From the NCBI RefSeq assembly GCF_036174265.1, contig NZ_CP108055.1:5022001-5086000 (forward strand): 64,000 bases of DNA, read 5' to 3'. The translations under genes were made by a program, and so were the position numbers. The stretch comes from Streptomyces sp. NBC_00285. Lineage in GTDB: Bacteria; Actinomycetota; Actinomycetes; Streptomycetales; Streptomycetaceae. A model generated the notes under the pieces. It searched no databases. It had not been told where the DNA came from and saw only the letters and a list, made by a program, of their open reading frames with translations. Positions 45,835 to 54,270 of the stretch are shown here, piece after piece; the stretch's first letter is position 1; every line of letters starts with the position of its first letter.

Positions 45835-45852
45835 GCCAGTCCACTGGACCGA
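45835..45852. promoter_or_regulatory. candidate operator GCCAGTCCACTGGACCGA
   Basis: Palindromic core GTCCA-C-TGGAC, about 112 bp upstream of the broken GntR start. Nearly the same sequence (GCCAGTCCAATTGGACCGA) occurs at 49298-49316 upstream of the intact GntR paralogue, which supports a shared regulator site. Confidence 0.6.
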
Positions 45853-45872
45853 ATCACTTGCCGACTCCTTTG

Positions 45873-48098
45873 TCACGCCCTGGCGCAGATCTCGGCCGAC
45901 ATGTTCCCTTGCTCCACATGCGGTAGCGCGAGCGTGAGGAATGGGTTGACCGTCGAATTACTCTTGAGTCCTAGCGTCGCGGTCGCTGCGGTCAACGTCA
46001 TGGCGTAGGTGTCCACCGCACGGCTGACGTTGGGAGCTTCGAGGCTGTCCCTGGTCACCAACCGGTCCAGGTCCACGTAGGCCGAACGAACGGTTTCGAT
46101 CCATCGGTACACACGCCAGTCGGGTCGCCAGCCCCTGGTGCAGTCCTCCGGCAGCAGCTGCGACCACCGGTCGAACAGGCGCGTTCGGATCTCGGGGAGA
46201 GTAGGAGTGAGGTGCATGTGGCGGACGAGGTCGTAAAGAGGATCGCCGACCATGGCCATCTCCCAGTCGATCAAGGTCAGTCCCGTGCCGTCCTCGCGGC
46301 GGATCATGTTCCACGGATTGAGGTCTCCGTGGAGGAGTACGGCACGTCGAGGTTTCACCTTGTGCCGGCCAAGGATCTGTTCGAGGCGGAAACTGCTTGT
46401 CGGAAGCCCTAGCTGTCCCGCGAGCTGGAGAGTCTCCTTCGACAGATCCGACACCATCCGGATCAGTTCGTCGCAAAGTTGCTCGTGAAACCCCGCGCCT
46501 GGTGTGTACGAGTCCTCGGCCAACTTCGCACAGTCGACCTGTGTAAGGGCGTGAAGCTGGTTCACAAGGTCGTCCGCCTCAGACGGCAGAAGTCCCCCTG
46601 CAGGGTGATCGGGAGAACGGATCTCCCCCTGCGGCCCTTCAAAGGAATGGATGGTGAACTGGTCTCCGAGTTCACTGGTCCCCAACGCCAGTACGCGCGG
46701 CGCGCACACCGCCACACCCGATTCTTCGATCGCCCGTAGCACGGCGTGCTCCTTCAGAAACCGACGCTCCCGGGGATCGCCGGCACCCACTTTGCGCCGC
46801 ACCATCACCGGGTAGGGCGCCCCTTCTACCCGCACCGCGGTACTGAGGTGTGCCGTCCCCTTGAACACCCGGTCGGCCGAGGCAGCCCCCTCCTCGAAGA
46901 GGGCCTCCTGTACTGCCGGCCCAAGAAACCCCGGATGCTCGGGAACCCTCTCGTCACGCTCCCATGAGATCGATGACACCGCGCGGTCACGGCTGTGGCG
47001 CTTGCCGTGCGACACGTTCCAGCGGAAGAGAATGCGCTCGATGGCCTTCTCATCCGGAACGTTCTTCAGTCGAAGCGGCTCCTCGGCCGCCTGCAGCGCC
47101 CAGAACACCGCTTCGGTCGCGGCGTCCAGGTCCCTTTGATCGAACGATTCGCCTAGGGAAGTCGCCGCGCGCATCACGTCTGGATAGACCGACTGGGCAC
47201 GCTCGAAGGCGACATAGTGCCGCAGGTCGCGCTCCAGACCGTTGACAGCCTTGGCCCGACGCTCCACCATCGCCAACCGCCACGCGTCGACTGCCTCGCC
47301 CCACTGGCCCTCGGGATAGCTCATGCGCACAAGATGGGTGGCGAGGTCGTGCAACGGGTCACCGTAGGTGGCCAGTTCCCAGTCCACACAGATCAGCGGG
47401 GGCCCTGTCTCATAGGACACGATGACGTTGTCGCGGTGCAGGTCTGTATGCAGGAGGCTGAACGGGCGGCTGACCATCGCGGGCACACGCTCCGCGAACC
47501 GCACCATCGCGTCCTCGGGGATGCCAAGCATCGCGAACAGGCCACCGAATCTGTCCCAGTTACGTTGGCGGACCTGCGTCTCCGTGGACAGGGCCAACGT
47601 ACGCAGAAAGGCCCGGCTGTCACGGCTGGAGCGGGGCCAGGACTGCGGCAGGGGCGGCAGTTCTTTCCGGCCGACCTGTGTCATGTCCGCCAGCAGTTCG
47701 GCCAGGGCCCGGACCAGATGCTGGTCCACCAACTTGCCGTTCGGACAGACGCTCGACAGGGGGACGCCGTCCACATAACTCATGAGCGCGACGTCGCCGT
47801 ACTTCAATAGGCACCGCGGTACATGTGGAAGGGCACTACTGATCGCCTTGAGGATCTCCGCTTCGTCCTGCCATGTGCGGATCACCACAGGCAGCGCGGA
47901 TCGCTGACGCTCACGCACCATGACGAATTCATGATCCACTAATGCTTTGAGCCAGGGTGGGAGCGGAACGACGTAATTCAGGTTGTGATGTCCACGAGTA
48001 AGCCTTCCGGCGGCCTTGGCACGAGACACCAACTCACCGAGCGCCTCGCGGGCCGCCCGCTCCGCGAACGCGGTAGCAGGCCCGGATGGACCACCCAC
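45873..48098 (-). CDS. double aminoglycoside-phosphotransferase-like kinase
   Basis: A 741-aa protein with two intact-looking APH-fold kinase domains. Domain 1 (about 30-345): catalytic loop FSLLHTDLHRDNVIV, metal segment ICVDWELATYGDPLHDLATHLVRM. Domain 2 (about 400-700): HSFEGPQGEIRSP hinge region, AVLLHGDLNPWNMI and TLIDWEMAMVGDPLYDLVRHMHLTPT. The two domains share the motif GDPLxDL-x-x-H, so they arose by internal duplication. The substrate is unknown. GTG at 48098 has AGGAG 5 bp upstream. It follows an intact DevA-type GntR gene. Confidence 0.88.
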   Translation of the reverse strand: MGGPSGPATAFAERAAREALGELVSRAKAAGRLTRGHHNLNYVVPLPPWLKALVDHEFVMVRERQRSALPVVIRTWQDEAEILKAISSALPHVPRCLLKYGDVALMSYVDGVPLSSVCPNGKLVDQHLVRALAELLADMTQVGRKELPPLPQSWPRSSRDSRAFLRTLALSTETQVRQRNWDRFGGLFAMLGIPEDAMVRFAERVPAMVSRPFSLLHTDLHRDNVIVSYETGPPLICVDWELATYGDPLHDLATHLVRMSYPEGQWGEAVDAWRLAMVERRAKAVNGLERDLRHYVAFERAQSVYPDVMRAATSLGESFDQRDLDAATEAVFWALQAAEEPLRLKNVPDEKAIERILFRWNVSHGKRHSRDRAVSSISWERDERVPEHPGFLGPAVQEALFEEGAASADRVFKGTAHLSTAVRVEGAPYPVMVRRKVGAGDPRERRFLKEHAVLRAIEESGVAVCAPRVLALGTSELGDQFTIHSFEGPQGEIRSPDHPAGGLLPSEADDLVNQLHALTQVDCAKLAEDSYTPGAGFHEQLCDELIRMVSDLSKETLQLAGQLGLPTSSFRLEQILGRHKVKPRRAVLLHGDLNPWNMIRREDGTGLTLIDWEMAMVGDPLYDLVRHMHLTPTLPEIRTRLFDRWSQLLPEDCTRGWRPDWRVYRWIETVRSAYVDLDRLVTRDSLEAPNVSRAVDTYAMTLTAATATLGLKSNSTVNPFLTLALPHVEQGNMSAEICARA

Positions 48099-48276
48099 GA
48101 GCACTCCTGAGCAACTATGCGGCGCCTCCGATTTTTATGCGCAGCAACAGAGGGACCACACTGTAGTGCTCAAGCGTCCTGAGACGGGCGGTTATTCAGA
48201 ACTTGATACCCAGCTGAAACAGGCTTCACTCCTTGGCTTCACACCGTTCGAAGGTTGTAACGAACAGCAACCGCGA

Positions 48277-49161
48277 TCAGGACGGGTCGTAGCGGTGCCA
48301 ACAGGAGTCAAACCAGTCCTGCCAGCTTTGCATGAACACGGAGCCGATGGCATTGGGATCACCCTCGTCATGAACGAGCCGTATCAAGGTAGACCCCAGC
48401 CCCAGGACGTCCCAGGCGTCTATCTCCGTGTCGTCGTCCATCAGGATCGTGCGCTCCACGATCTTGTACGGGCCGAGAAGCCCCTCGGTACCGCGCCTCA
48501 AATACAGCTTGTGCGTCGGAACGAGCGGGACTTCACGGACCTTCACATCCACGTCGTCCACGAATCCGTCGCTTTGGAGATTGCGCAGGGCGTTACGGAG
48601 AGAGGATGTGTGCCGACGGATGATCTCCCGAGTCCTAGCCTGGAGGATCCGGTCCAGCTCCTTCACATCGACCTTGGGGTCCTTTGGTGCCCTCGCCCGT
48701 GGATACGGCAGCTCGATCTCGTCCGAGGGCAGCAGTATCCGGAGCGCGATACGCCCAGGGGCGGGGATCAATCCACTACTGATCGCCTCGGCCTGCACCC
48801 GCATGTGGGTGTCGAGGCTCTCCGAGGTGAACGTAAAAACGTCCAGCTCCACAACGGGTTGAGCAAAGGCTCGGGCGACAAAAGGTCCGAGTGCTATGCG
48901 GCCAGGCGGCACCTTGGGCTGTGTCGTCACGTGTATGGGGAGCGTCACTCGGACTTTCGAGCCACTGCCCCGACGGGATTCGATCCAGCCCTCGATCCTC
49001 AGCTCACTCAGAACACGCTGGATCGTGTCACGCGAGACGTCGAACTCTTCGGCCAGAGCACGCTGCGCAGGCAGGTTGGAGCCCGGCCGGTACTCGCCAT
49101 CGGAGATACGGGACCGCAGCGTTGCCAGGATGCTGGCTCCCTTGCCGCGTTCTTCGCTCAC
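48277..49161 (-). CDS. DevA-type GntR family regulator
   Basis: A 294-aa regulator. The winged helix is at residues 5-75 (ILATLRSRISDGEYRPGSNLPAQRALAEEFDVSRDTIQRVLSELRIEGWIESRRGSGSKVRV). The effector part shows GRIALGPFVARAFAQPVVELDVFTFTSESLDTHMRVQAEAI, ALRILLPSDEIELPYP, the conserved THKLYLRRGTEGLLGPYKIVERTI and a final SWQDWFDSCWHRY box. The same layout occurs in four more proteins nearby. GTG 49161 was chosen because the longer frame to 49242 adds an unlike sequence. Kinase gene downstream; candidate operators upstream. Confidence 0.88.
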   Translation of the reverse strand: MSEERGKGASILATLRSRISDGEYRPGSNLPAQRALAEEFDVSRDTIQRVLSELRIEGWIESRRGSGSKVRVTLPIHVTTQPKVPPGRIALGPFVARAFAQPVVELDVFTFTSESLDTHMRVQAEAISSGLIPAPGRIALRILLPSDEIELPYPRARAPKDPKVDVKELDRILQARTREIIRRHTSSLRNALRNLQSDGFVDDVDVKVREVPLVPTHKLYLRRGTEGLLGPYKIVERTILMDDDTEIDAWDVLGLGSTLIRLVHDEGDPNAIGSVFMQSWQDWFDSCWHRYDPS

Positions 49162-49250
49162 ACCGCGACGGTACCTCCAGTACCGGCCACTCAAACCGGC
49201 TTCGGTCCACATACAGTCAAATCTGCCGATCCAATAGACCAAATTTGACG

Positions 49251-49316
49251 GACCGGTTAGTCGATCAACCGGTCAGGGCACAACCACATTCGAAGAAGCC
49301 AGTCCAATTGGACCGA
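49251..49316. promoter_or_regulatory. two candidate operators upstream of the 48277-49161 regulator
   Basis: Site 1: GACCGGTT-N8-AACCGGTC (49251-49274), perfect 8-bp arms. Site 2: GCCAGTCCAATTGGACCGA (49298-49316) with perfect 12-bp core GTCCAATTGGAC, shared with 45835-45852. Both precede the regulator by 90-155 bp. Confidence 0.6.
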
Positions 49317-49396
49317 TGCTTGATCAGCTTCATCAAAGTGGACGGGGAGTGGACGGCATGGTGGACCGGTTACGTGCCTGCAGTGCAGCCGACGGC

Positions 49397-50131
49397 TCAG
49401 GGAAGGCTGCGCAGGACGTCCAAAACCTGCTTCATCGAACGCACGACCACCTCTGCGCCCGCGCGCCTCAGGATCTGTTCCTTGTCCTCGTTACGCGCGT
49501 AGCCAAGGAACGAGACACCGGCCTGTCGCGCGGCCAGAAGGTCCGTGTCTGCGTCACCGATCATGACCGTGGCCGACGGTACAGCTCCCATCGCCTTGAT
49601 GGCCTCATCCAGACAGTGCGGGTTCGGCTTCATCAGATCCAGGTTCGGTGTGCGGCCGTAGATGTACGGGAAACAGTCCGCCAGCCCACGGCTCTCGACG
49701 TACGCCGTCGCCGCGAGGGCGGCGTTGTTGGTGGTGATCGCGAACCTGACACCGAACGTCGACCACGTCCTGATCAACGGATCGGCGTGCGGAGTGGGCA
49801 TCGCCTTGGGGACGGCCTCCAGTTCGCGCCGGGTGAGCCATTCCTCCAGCGCGAGGACCAGATCGCTTCCACGATGCCGTTCATGGACACCTCGCAGCGC
49901 CACGTGCGGATCGTCGCCGGATCGTTCCTGCTTGGTCAGCAGTGCGCCCATGCCCAATCCGTCGATCATCCGGACCAGTTCATCGGCGATCTCGTGCGCG
50001 GGATACCCCGCGAACAACCGGCACATCGGCCCGTCCATGTCCCAGAGCACGTACCTGGCGGAGGTGACCAGTGATGCGAGTCGTGCTGTCTCTGCTGTCA
50101 CCGGTTCAGTGTGCGTCGTCTCAGGAGTCAC
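49397..50131 (-). CDS. devB: HAD-superfamily phosphatase, DevB type (copy 1)
   Basis: A 244-aa HAD hydrolase. Motif I RYVLWDMDGPMCRLF, cap-region helices, motif [18 protein letters not shown], motif III Lys in [19 protein letters not shown], motif IV TVMIGDADTDLLAARQAG. The start GTG shares one base with the devA stop (TAGTG), so the genes are coupled, as for devA-devB of S. coelicolor. devB there is needed for normal aerial development; the substrate is unknown. It is about 80% identical by eye to the second copy at 54271. Confidence 0.85.
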   Translation of the reverse strand: MTPETTHTEPVTAETARLASLVTSARYVLWDMDGPMCRLFAGYPAHEIADELVRMIDGLGMGALLTKQERSGDDPHVALRGVHERHRGSDLVLALEEWLTRRELEAVPKAMPTPHADPLIRTWSTFGVRFAITTNNAALAATAYVESRGLADCFPYIYGRTPNLDLMKPNPHCLDEAIKAMGAVPSATVMIGDADTDLLAARQAGVSFLGYARNEDKEQILRRAGAEVVVRSMKQVLDVLRSLP

Positions 50132-51023
50132 TAGGAGAGTGTCAGGTCCGTCGTGATGGTTTCCCAGAGGGCGTTGAACCACTTCTGGGATTCCTCGACG
50201 AACGCGGCGTCGCGCTGGCCAGCGTTCTGATCGAAGGAGAAGAGGAGGGAGGCCGAGCCGAGGACGTCGTACATGTCGAGCATGCCACTGTCGGACATCT
50301 CCTCACGGCGCGTCACCATGTAGTACGCGATCAACGCCTCCGAGTCGTTGAGGAGGTACAGCTTCACCGGCGGTGTGAACGGCAGCGCCCTGAACGTGAC
50401 CTTGACGTCGATGCCGTGGGACGAGCGCAGGGCCTGGAGGTTGTGGCGCAGGACGTGGCCCTGGGCGTTGCGCTGGGTCAGCCAGCGCTCGTGGACCGGG
50501 TTGTCGTCCTGCGGGACCTCAACCGGGACGGGGAAGGCGAGAGTGATCTCCCGGGACGGCAGCAGGATGCGGACGTCGATCGACTCGGGGTGGATGGTGC
50601 CCTCGTGGATGAGGCGCAGCGGTTCGCCCAGGGCCACCATCAGCGTCTCGGCGGTGAGGCAGGCGGCGTCGATCCGGACGTTCGGGGCGGTGAAGGCCTC
50701 CGACAGGCGGGGGGCCAGGCCGACCATCGTGGGCTGCGGCTCACCGGTCACCGGCACCCGCTCCGCGATCCGCGGCGGACTCCCCTTGCTCACGTTGCTG
50801 AGCAATCCGTCCTCCTGCAGCGCGCGCAGTGCCTGGCGGACCGCGCCCCGTTCCACACCGAACTCCTCCGCCAGTTCGGCCTGAGTGGGCAGGCGGTCGC
50901 CCGCCTTGAGGTCACCCGCGCGGATGCGGTCCCGCAGGGTGTCGGCGATTTCCTGGGGCGAGAGCCTTCTGCTGCCGTTCACTGCCACGTTCTCCTGAGT
51001 CACGACCAGACGTTACAACTCCA
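50053..51023. repeat. duplicated segment, copy 1 (devA and devB 5' end)
   Basis: Matches 54927-55897 at a constant offset of 4874 bases. Differences cluster at about 50175-50255 (end of devA) and at 51011-51016; the remaining roughly 750 bp look identical. Outside the segment the two copies diverge. Confidence 0.85.
50131..51003 (-). CDS. devA: GntR family developmental regulator DevA-like (copy 1)
   Basis: A 290-aa regulator. The winged helix is at residues 15-80 (SPQEIADTLRDRIRAGDLKAGDRLPTQAELAEEFGVERGAVRQALRALQEDGLLSNVSKG). The effector domain contains LGEPLRLIHEGTIHPESIDVRILLPSREITLAFPVPVEVP and the conserved LPFTPPVKLYLLNDSEALIAYYMVTRREEM, ending in WFNALWETITTDL. It matches my memory of S. 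coelicolor DevA, which represses itself and is needed for aerial growth. The start may be GTG 51003 or GTG 50982, which has AGGAG 9 bp upstream. devB follows with a 1-base overlap. Confidence 0.85.
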   Translation of the reverse strand: MTQENVAVNGSRRLSPQEIADTLRDRIRAGDLKAGDRLPTQAELAEEFGVERGAVRQALRALQEDGLLSNVSKGSPPRIAERVPVTGEPQPTMVGLAPRLSEAFTAPNVRIDAACLTAETLMVALGEPLRLIHEGTIHPESIDVRILLPSREITLAFPVPVEVPQDDNPVHERWLTQRNAQGHVLRHNLQALRSSHGIDVKVTFRALPFTPPVKLYLLNDSEALIAYYMVTRREEMSDSGMLDMYDVLGSASLLFSFDQNAGQRDAAFVEESQKWFNALWETITTDLTLS

Positions 51024-51043
51024 ATCCATCTATGGGGAGTTGT
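51015..51043. promoter_or_regulatory. inverted repeat in devA promoter
   Basis: ACAACTCC (51015-51022) and GGAGTTGT (51036-51043) form perfect 8-bp arms around 13 bases, directly upstream of devA. The devE promoter has a related, less perfect stretch (ACAACTTCCCGCCATCTTTG from 52320), sharing the CCATCT-TGGG centre. Confidence 0.6.
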
Positions 51044-51090
51044 ACGGAAGTTGTTTATCAACCGTCACCAAGTGGGGACAACATAGTAAG

Positions 51091-51105
51091 AGTTGGTTAC
51101 CAACT
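51091..51105. promoter_or_regulatory. palindrome AGTTGG-TTA-CCAACT upstream of small membrane gene
   Basis: Perfect 6-bp arms with 3-base centre, 70 bp before the small membrane protein gene and 88 bp before devA on the other strand. The same arms recur at 52395-52411 in the equivalent place next to devE, suggesting a DevA/DevE-family operator. Confidence 0.65.
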
Positions 51106-51174
51106 TCGTTGAGTTGGTGGAAGTTTTGCCTCCAGTCCCGCCCGTCCGCCCGAAAGCCCGAAGGGGGAACCAAC

Positions 51175-51363
51175 ATGCCGGCCCTCGCCCTCCTCTCCGC
51201 CGTCTTCGTAGTCGGCGTCGAGCAGACCATGCAGTGGAAGTACGGCGCCAGCGGCATCATCGGGATGCTGTTCCTGACCATCGGCATCAAGGCCAAGAGC
51301 CCCACGATCAGCTCGATCGGGGCCGTGGTGCTGGCTCTGCTGGTCGCGGGACCTGCCATATGA
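51175..51363 (+). CDS. 62-aa membrane protein beside devA
   Basis: Two membrane helices (ALALLSAVFVVGVEQTMQW and a later GAVVLALLVAGPAI) flank a middle segment KYGASGIIGMLFLTIGIKAKSP that is also hydrophobic. AAGGGGG precedes the ATG by 7 bp. It is paralogous to the protein at 52500: both share QW(K/R)-x-GA-x-GI and TIG(I/V)K(A/S)K. Divergent from devA across a regulator-type palindrome, so co-regulation is likely. Function unknown. Confidence 0.8.
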   Translation: MPALALLSAVFVVGVEQTMQWKYGASGIIGMLFLTIGIKAKSPTISSIGAVVLALLVAGPAI

Positions 51364-51399
51364 CCCGAACGGCACCCCGCTCCGCCACTGTGGGAGACG

Positions 51400-52308
51400 T
51401 CAGTTCGTGAGTGCCAACTCCGAACTGATCGTCTCCCACAGTGCGTTGAACCACAGGTGGGACTGCTCCACGAAGGTCGTGTCCCGCAGGCCGGCCCCCT
51501 GCTCGAAGGCGAACAGCATCGACTGCGTACCCGCGGAGTCGTACAGCTCCATGTGCTCGTGGTCGATCTCCGCCTTGCGGCGCGACAGCGTGTAGTAGGC
51601 GAACAGCGCCTCCTCGCCGTTGAGCAGGTACAGCTTCACCGGTGGCGTGAAGGGCAGGGCGCGGAAGGAGACGTGTACGTCTATGCCGTGCGTGGCACGC
51701 AGTGCGAGCAGGTTGTGCTGGAGGACCTGGCCCTGGGCGTTGCGCTGGGCCAGCCAGCCGTCGTGGACCTGGTCGTCGTCGCGGCCCTCGACCGGGACCG
51801 GGAAGGCGAGGTCGATGTCCCGGCCCGGCAGCAGGACGCGGACGTCGATCTTGGCCGGATTCAGCCGTCCTGCGTGGATCTGGCGCAGCCCCTCACCGAG
51901 GGCGAGGTTGAGGGACACCGACGTCAGGCACAGGGCGTCTATCTCGACGTGCGGGACCGCGAAGGCGGAGGCGATCCGGGGTCCGAGGGAGACCGTCGTG
52001 GGCTGCGGCGTGGCCGCCGGGCCGGTGAGCGCCCGGCCGACGCCCAGGTCGGGGGCGACGGTCGCCGGGCTTCCCTTGGAGATGTTGGTGAGCAGGTGCT
52101 CCGCCTGGAGCAGGTGCAGCGCCTGCCGTACGACCCCGCGCTCGACGCCGAACTCGTCGGCCAGCCGCGCTTGCGTGGGCATCCGCTGACCAGCCCGCAG
52201 CGTGCCGGACCTGATCCGGGCGCGGAGCTCGTCGGCCACCTCGTCATGTGACGTCTGTGGCCGCTGTGACCTCTTCCGTCCATTGACGGAGGCGTGTTTC
52301 GGGTCCAC
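51400..52308 (-). CDS. devE: GntR family regulator, DevE-like
   Basis: A 302-aa regulator close to DevA: winged helix DEVADELRARIRSGTLRAGQRMPTQARLADEFGVERGVVRQALHLLQAEHLLTNISKG; effector domain with LGEGLRQIHAGRLNPAKIDVRVLLPGRDIDLAFPVPVEG and LPFTPPVKLYLLNGEEALFAYYTLSRRK; end WFNALWETISSELALTN. In S. coelicolor a devA paralogue named devE lies next to devA; the position and similarity match. GTG 52308 is chosen over a TTG at 52314. No HAD gene follows; a small membrane gene is divergent. Confidence 0.75.
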   Translation of the reverse strand: MDPKHASVNGRKRSQRPQTSHDEVADELRARIRSGTLRAGQRMPTQARLADEFGVERGVVRQALHLLQAEHLLTNISKGSPATVAPDLGVGRALTGPAATPQPTTVSLGPRIASAFAVPHVEIDALCLTSVSLNLALGEGLRQIHAGRLNPAKIDVRVLLPGRDIDLAFPVPVEGRDDDQVHDGWLAQRNAQGQVLQHNLLALRATHGIDVHVSFRALPFTPPVKLYLLNGEEALFAYYTLSRRKAEIDHEHMELYDSAGTQSMLFAFEQGAGLRDTTFVEQSHLWFNALWETISSELALTN

Positions 52309-52394
52309 GACCAAACACTACAACTTCCCGCCATCTTTGGGCAGTTCACTGGAAGGTGGTTATGAGCCGCATCCAAGCGGAGATAAGTACAGTG

Positions 52395-52411
52395 AAGTTG
52401 GCCGCCAACTT
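52395..52411. promoter_or_regulatory. palindrome AAGTTGG-CCG-CCAACTT upstream of second small membrane gene
   Basis: Perfect 7-bp arms, 3-base centre. Same half-site as at 51091-51105. Distance to devE start is 87 bp, matching the 88 bp for devA. Confidence 0.7.
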
Positions 52412-52499
52412 GAGCAATCTTGAGAAACATGGTCATACCTTCACAAGGTTGGCTAACCCGGCGGCCGACAGGGGCCACCGTCCCGAAGGGGGGACCGTC

Positions 52500-52685
52500 A
52501 TGCCGTTCGTCGCTGTCGCCATCGCCGCCCTCGCAGTCGGCTTCGAGGCACTCGTCCAGTGGAGGTGGGGCGCAATGGGCATCGTCGCGTTCGTCGCACT
52601 GACCATCGGCGTGAAGTCCAAGAACGTCGCGATCGGTGGCATCGGAGCGGTCATCCTCGTGATGCTGCTCGCCCAGTCCGGATGA
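52500..52685 (+). CDS. 61-aa membrane protein beside devE
   Basis: Paralogue of the 51175 protein: helix FVAVAIAALAVGFEALVQW, then RWGAMGIVAFVALTIGVKSKNV and helix GIGAVILVMLLAQ. AAGGGGGG precedes the ATG by 6 bp. Divergent from the devE-like gene with a palindrome between. No known domain; likely membrane partner or target of the developmental regulators. Confidence 0.8.
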   Translation: MPFVAVAIAALAVGFEALVQWRWGAMGIVAFVALTIGVKSKNVAIGGIGAVILVMLLAQSG

Positions 52686-52760
52686 CGCCCGCCCCGTCGG
52701 GCCCAGGATCCGGCTGACCGGGCCCCCTTCCGGAGGGGAGCCGGGAGCTCGGTCGGTCTG

Positions 52761-52877
52761 CACAGCCACAACTGAACATCGACAACTGAACAGCAGCGAC
52801 AGCTGCACCCACCCGCACAGCCACAACTGAATGACGAGAACCGAACACCGACAACTGAACATCGACAACTGAACACT
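52761..52877. repeat. degenerate tandem repeat ACAACTGAACATCG
   Basis: Units of about 14 bp: ACAACTGAACATCG at 52769 and 52851, ACAACTGAACAGCAGCG, ACAACTGAATGACGAG, AACCGAACACCG and others across 110 bases. AT-rich for this genome and non-coding, between the small membrane gene and the Eis-like gene. Confidence 0.8.
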
Positions 52878-52951
52878 TCGCTACGGATGCGAAAGCACAA
52901 CCATCGGCACCACAAGGAACACCGCCCACCCGTCCCCGCCAGAAGGGAGCG

Positions 52952-54217
52952 TCAGAACATGTCCGGGCACCAAGGCCGCCTGGACGTACGCAGCAGGGCG
53001 TCGGCTCCCCGGCCGGCGCCCGCTTGTTCTTCCTGCACCCGGCCGAGTGCCACGAGCCGCACCGCCGACTCGTCACCGAGCCACAGTGCCGCCAACTCCC
53101 CCACGTCCAGCGTGAGATCGGCGCTCTCCGTCGTCGCCGTGCAGGAGGCCCCGGCAGGTGAGACGTCCAGCCGGTACCGGCCGCCGGCGAGTCCGGCCGG
53201 GTCCACGACCTCCAGCACCAGCGTGCCCTCACCCTCGTAGGTCCGCGACTCCAGGGCCCGTACGACGTCCAGGATCCGCACCCACAGCCAGTCCGACTGC
53301 GTGGTGATCCTGGCCGCGCGCGGGTCGGGCAGCAGGTGCGGGAGCAGGTCGTCGGGGGCGCGCGGGCCGGTCTTGACCTGCGTGACCCAGTCGACCGAGC
53401 ACAGGTAGTGCCACAGGGCGCGCTCGGCGGCCGGGGTCGAGCAGAGCATCGCCCGCACACTCGCCGTGTTCAACGGCTGCTTGGCGTCGCCCCACGTGTC
53501 GTCCACCTCGTAGGCCAGGAGCCCCTCGACCGTGCCGTCCGCCGCCCGGTACACCGCGAAGAACGGCTCGGTCCACTTCGAGTCGAGACGCAGGGCGCCC
53601 GTCTTGAGCTGCCACAGCCAGTCACCGCGGCTGACGGCACCCGGCGTGGCGCGGCGCAGCCGGTCGTGCAGTTCGGGGCCGATTTTGCGTACCTCGTCGG
53701 GGCCCACCAGGTCGATACGGGCGCCCGCGCCCAGGTCCGGCCCGCGGCGGTCGAGGCCGGTGCGCGGGAGGTCGATGCTCCACTCGGCGGCCGAGGTGGC
53801 GGGGCCGAAGCCGTAGCGGCCGTAGATCCGGTACTCGGCGGCGATCAGCGTGGCCACGACGTCCCCGCGTTCCTTCGCGACGGCGAGGTCGTGGTTCATC
53901 ATGCGGGTGAGCAGACCGCGCCGGCGATGGGTGGCGGTCACGGTGACGCCGGTTATCCCGTCGGCGGTCACGAACTCGCCCCCGACCGCCGTGACCTCCT
54001 GCTCGAAGGACCGGAAGGTCGCCACGCAACGGTCCCCCTCGAAGGCCCCGAGGTACCGCCCTGGCTCGAACTGACTCCTCCGGGCCTCCAGCTCCGCCTC
54101 CGCCACGACCGGCTCCCGCAGAAACCCGACGTGCACGGCCCGAAGCCACTCGGGAAACTCAGCCTCGGTGATCGGACGGACCTTTGTGCTGTCGGTGTGC
54201 GAGTGAGCGCGGACCAT
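52952..54217 (-). CDS. Eis-like GNAT acetyltransferase
   Basis: A 421-aa protein of the Eis family: N-terminal GNAT domain ([73 protein letters not shown] with the RRRGLL acetyl-CoA loop), a second GNAT-like domain, and a C-terminal sterol-carrier-like domain ([47 protein letters not shown]). Eis proteins acetylate several amines of aminoglycosides or proteins. ATG 54217 is chosen; a TTG at 54256 adds 13 residues. It lies between the two devAB copies. Confidence 0.9.
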   Translation of the reverse strand: MVRAHSHTDSTKVRPITEAEFPEWLRAVHVGFLREPVVAEAELEARRSQFEPGRYLGAFEGDRCVATFRSFEQEVTAVGGEFVTADGITGVTVTATHRRRGLLTRMMNHDLAVAKERGDVVATLIAAEYRIYGRYGFGPATSAAEWSIDLPRTGLDRRGPDLGAGARIDLVGPDEVRKIGPELHDRLRRATPGAVSRGDWLWQLKTGALRLDSKWTEPFFAVYRAADGTVEGLLAYEVDDTWGDAKQPLNTASVRAMLCSTPAAERALWHYLCSVDWVTQVKTGPRAPDDLLPHLLPDPRAARITTQSDWLWVRILDVVRALESRTYEGEGTLVLEVVDPAGLAGGRYRLDVSPAGASCTATTESADLTLDVGELAALWLGDESAVRLVALGRVQEEQAGAGRGADALLRTSRRPWCPDMF

Positions 54218-54270
54218 AGGGTCACCGTAGGGGACAGCATGGATGGTGTCGTGCAAATATTCGGGCCCGT

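Noticed and set aside
52433..52915. Cys-rich minus frame over the tandem repeats
   Set aside because: The cysteines come only from translating the ACAACTGAACATCG array; no ribosome site or conserved domain.
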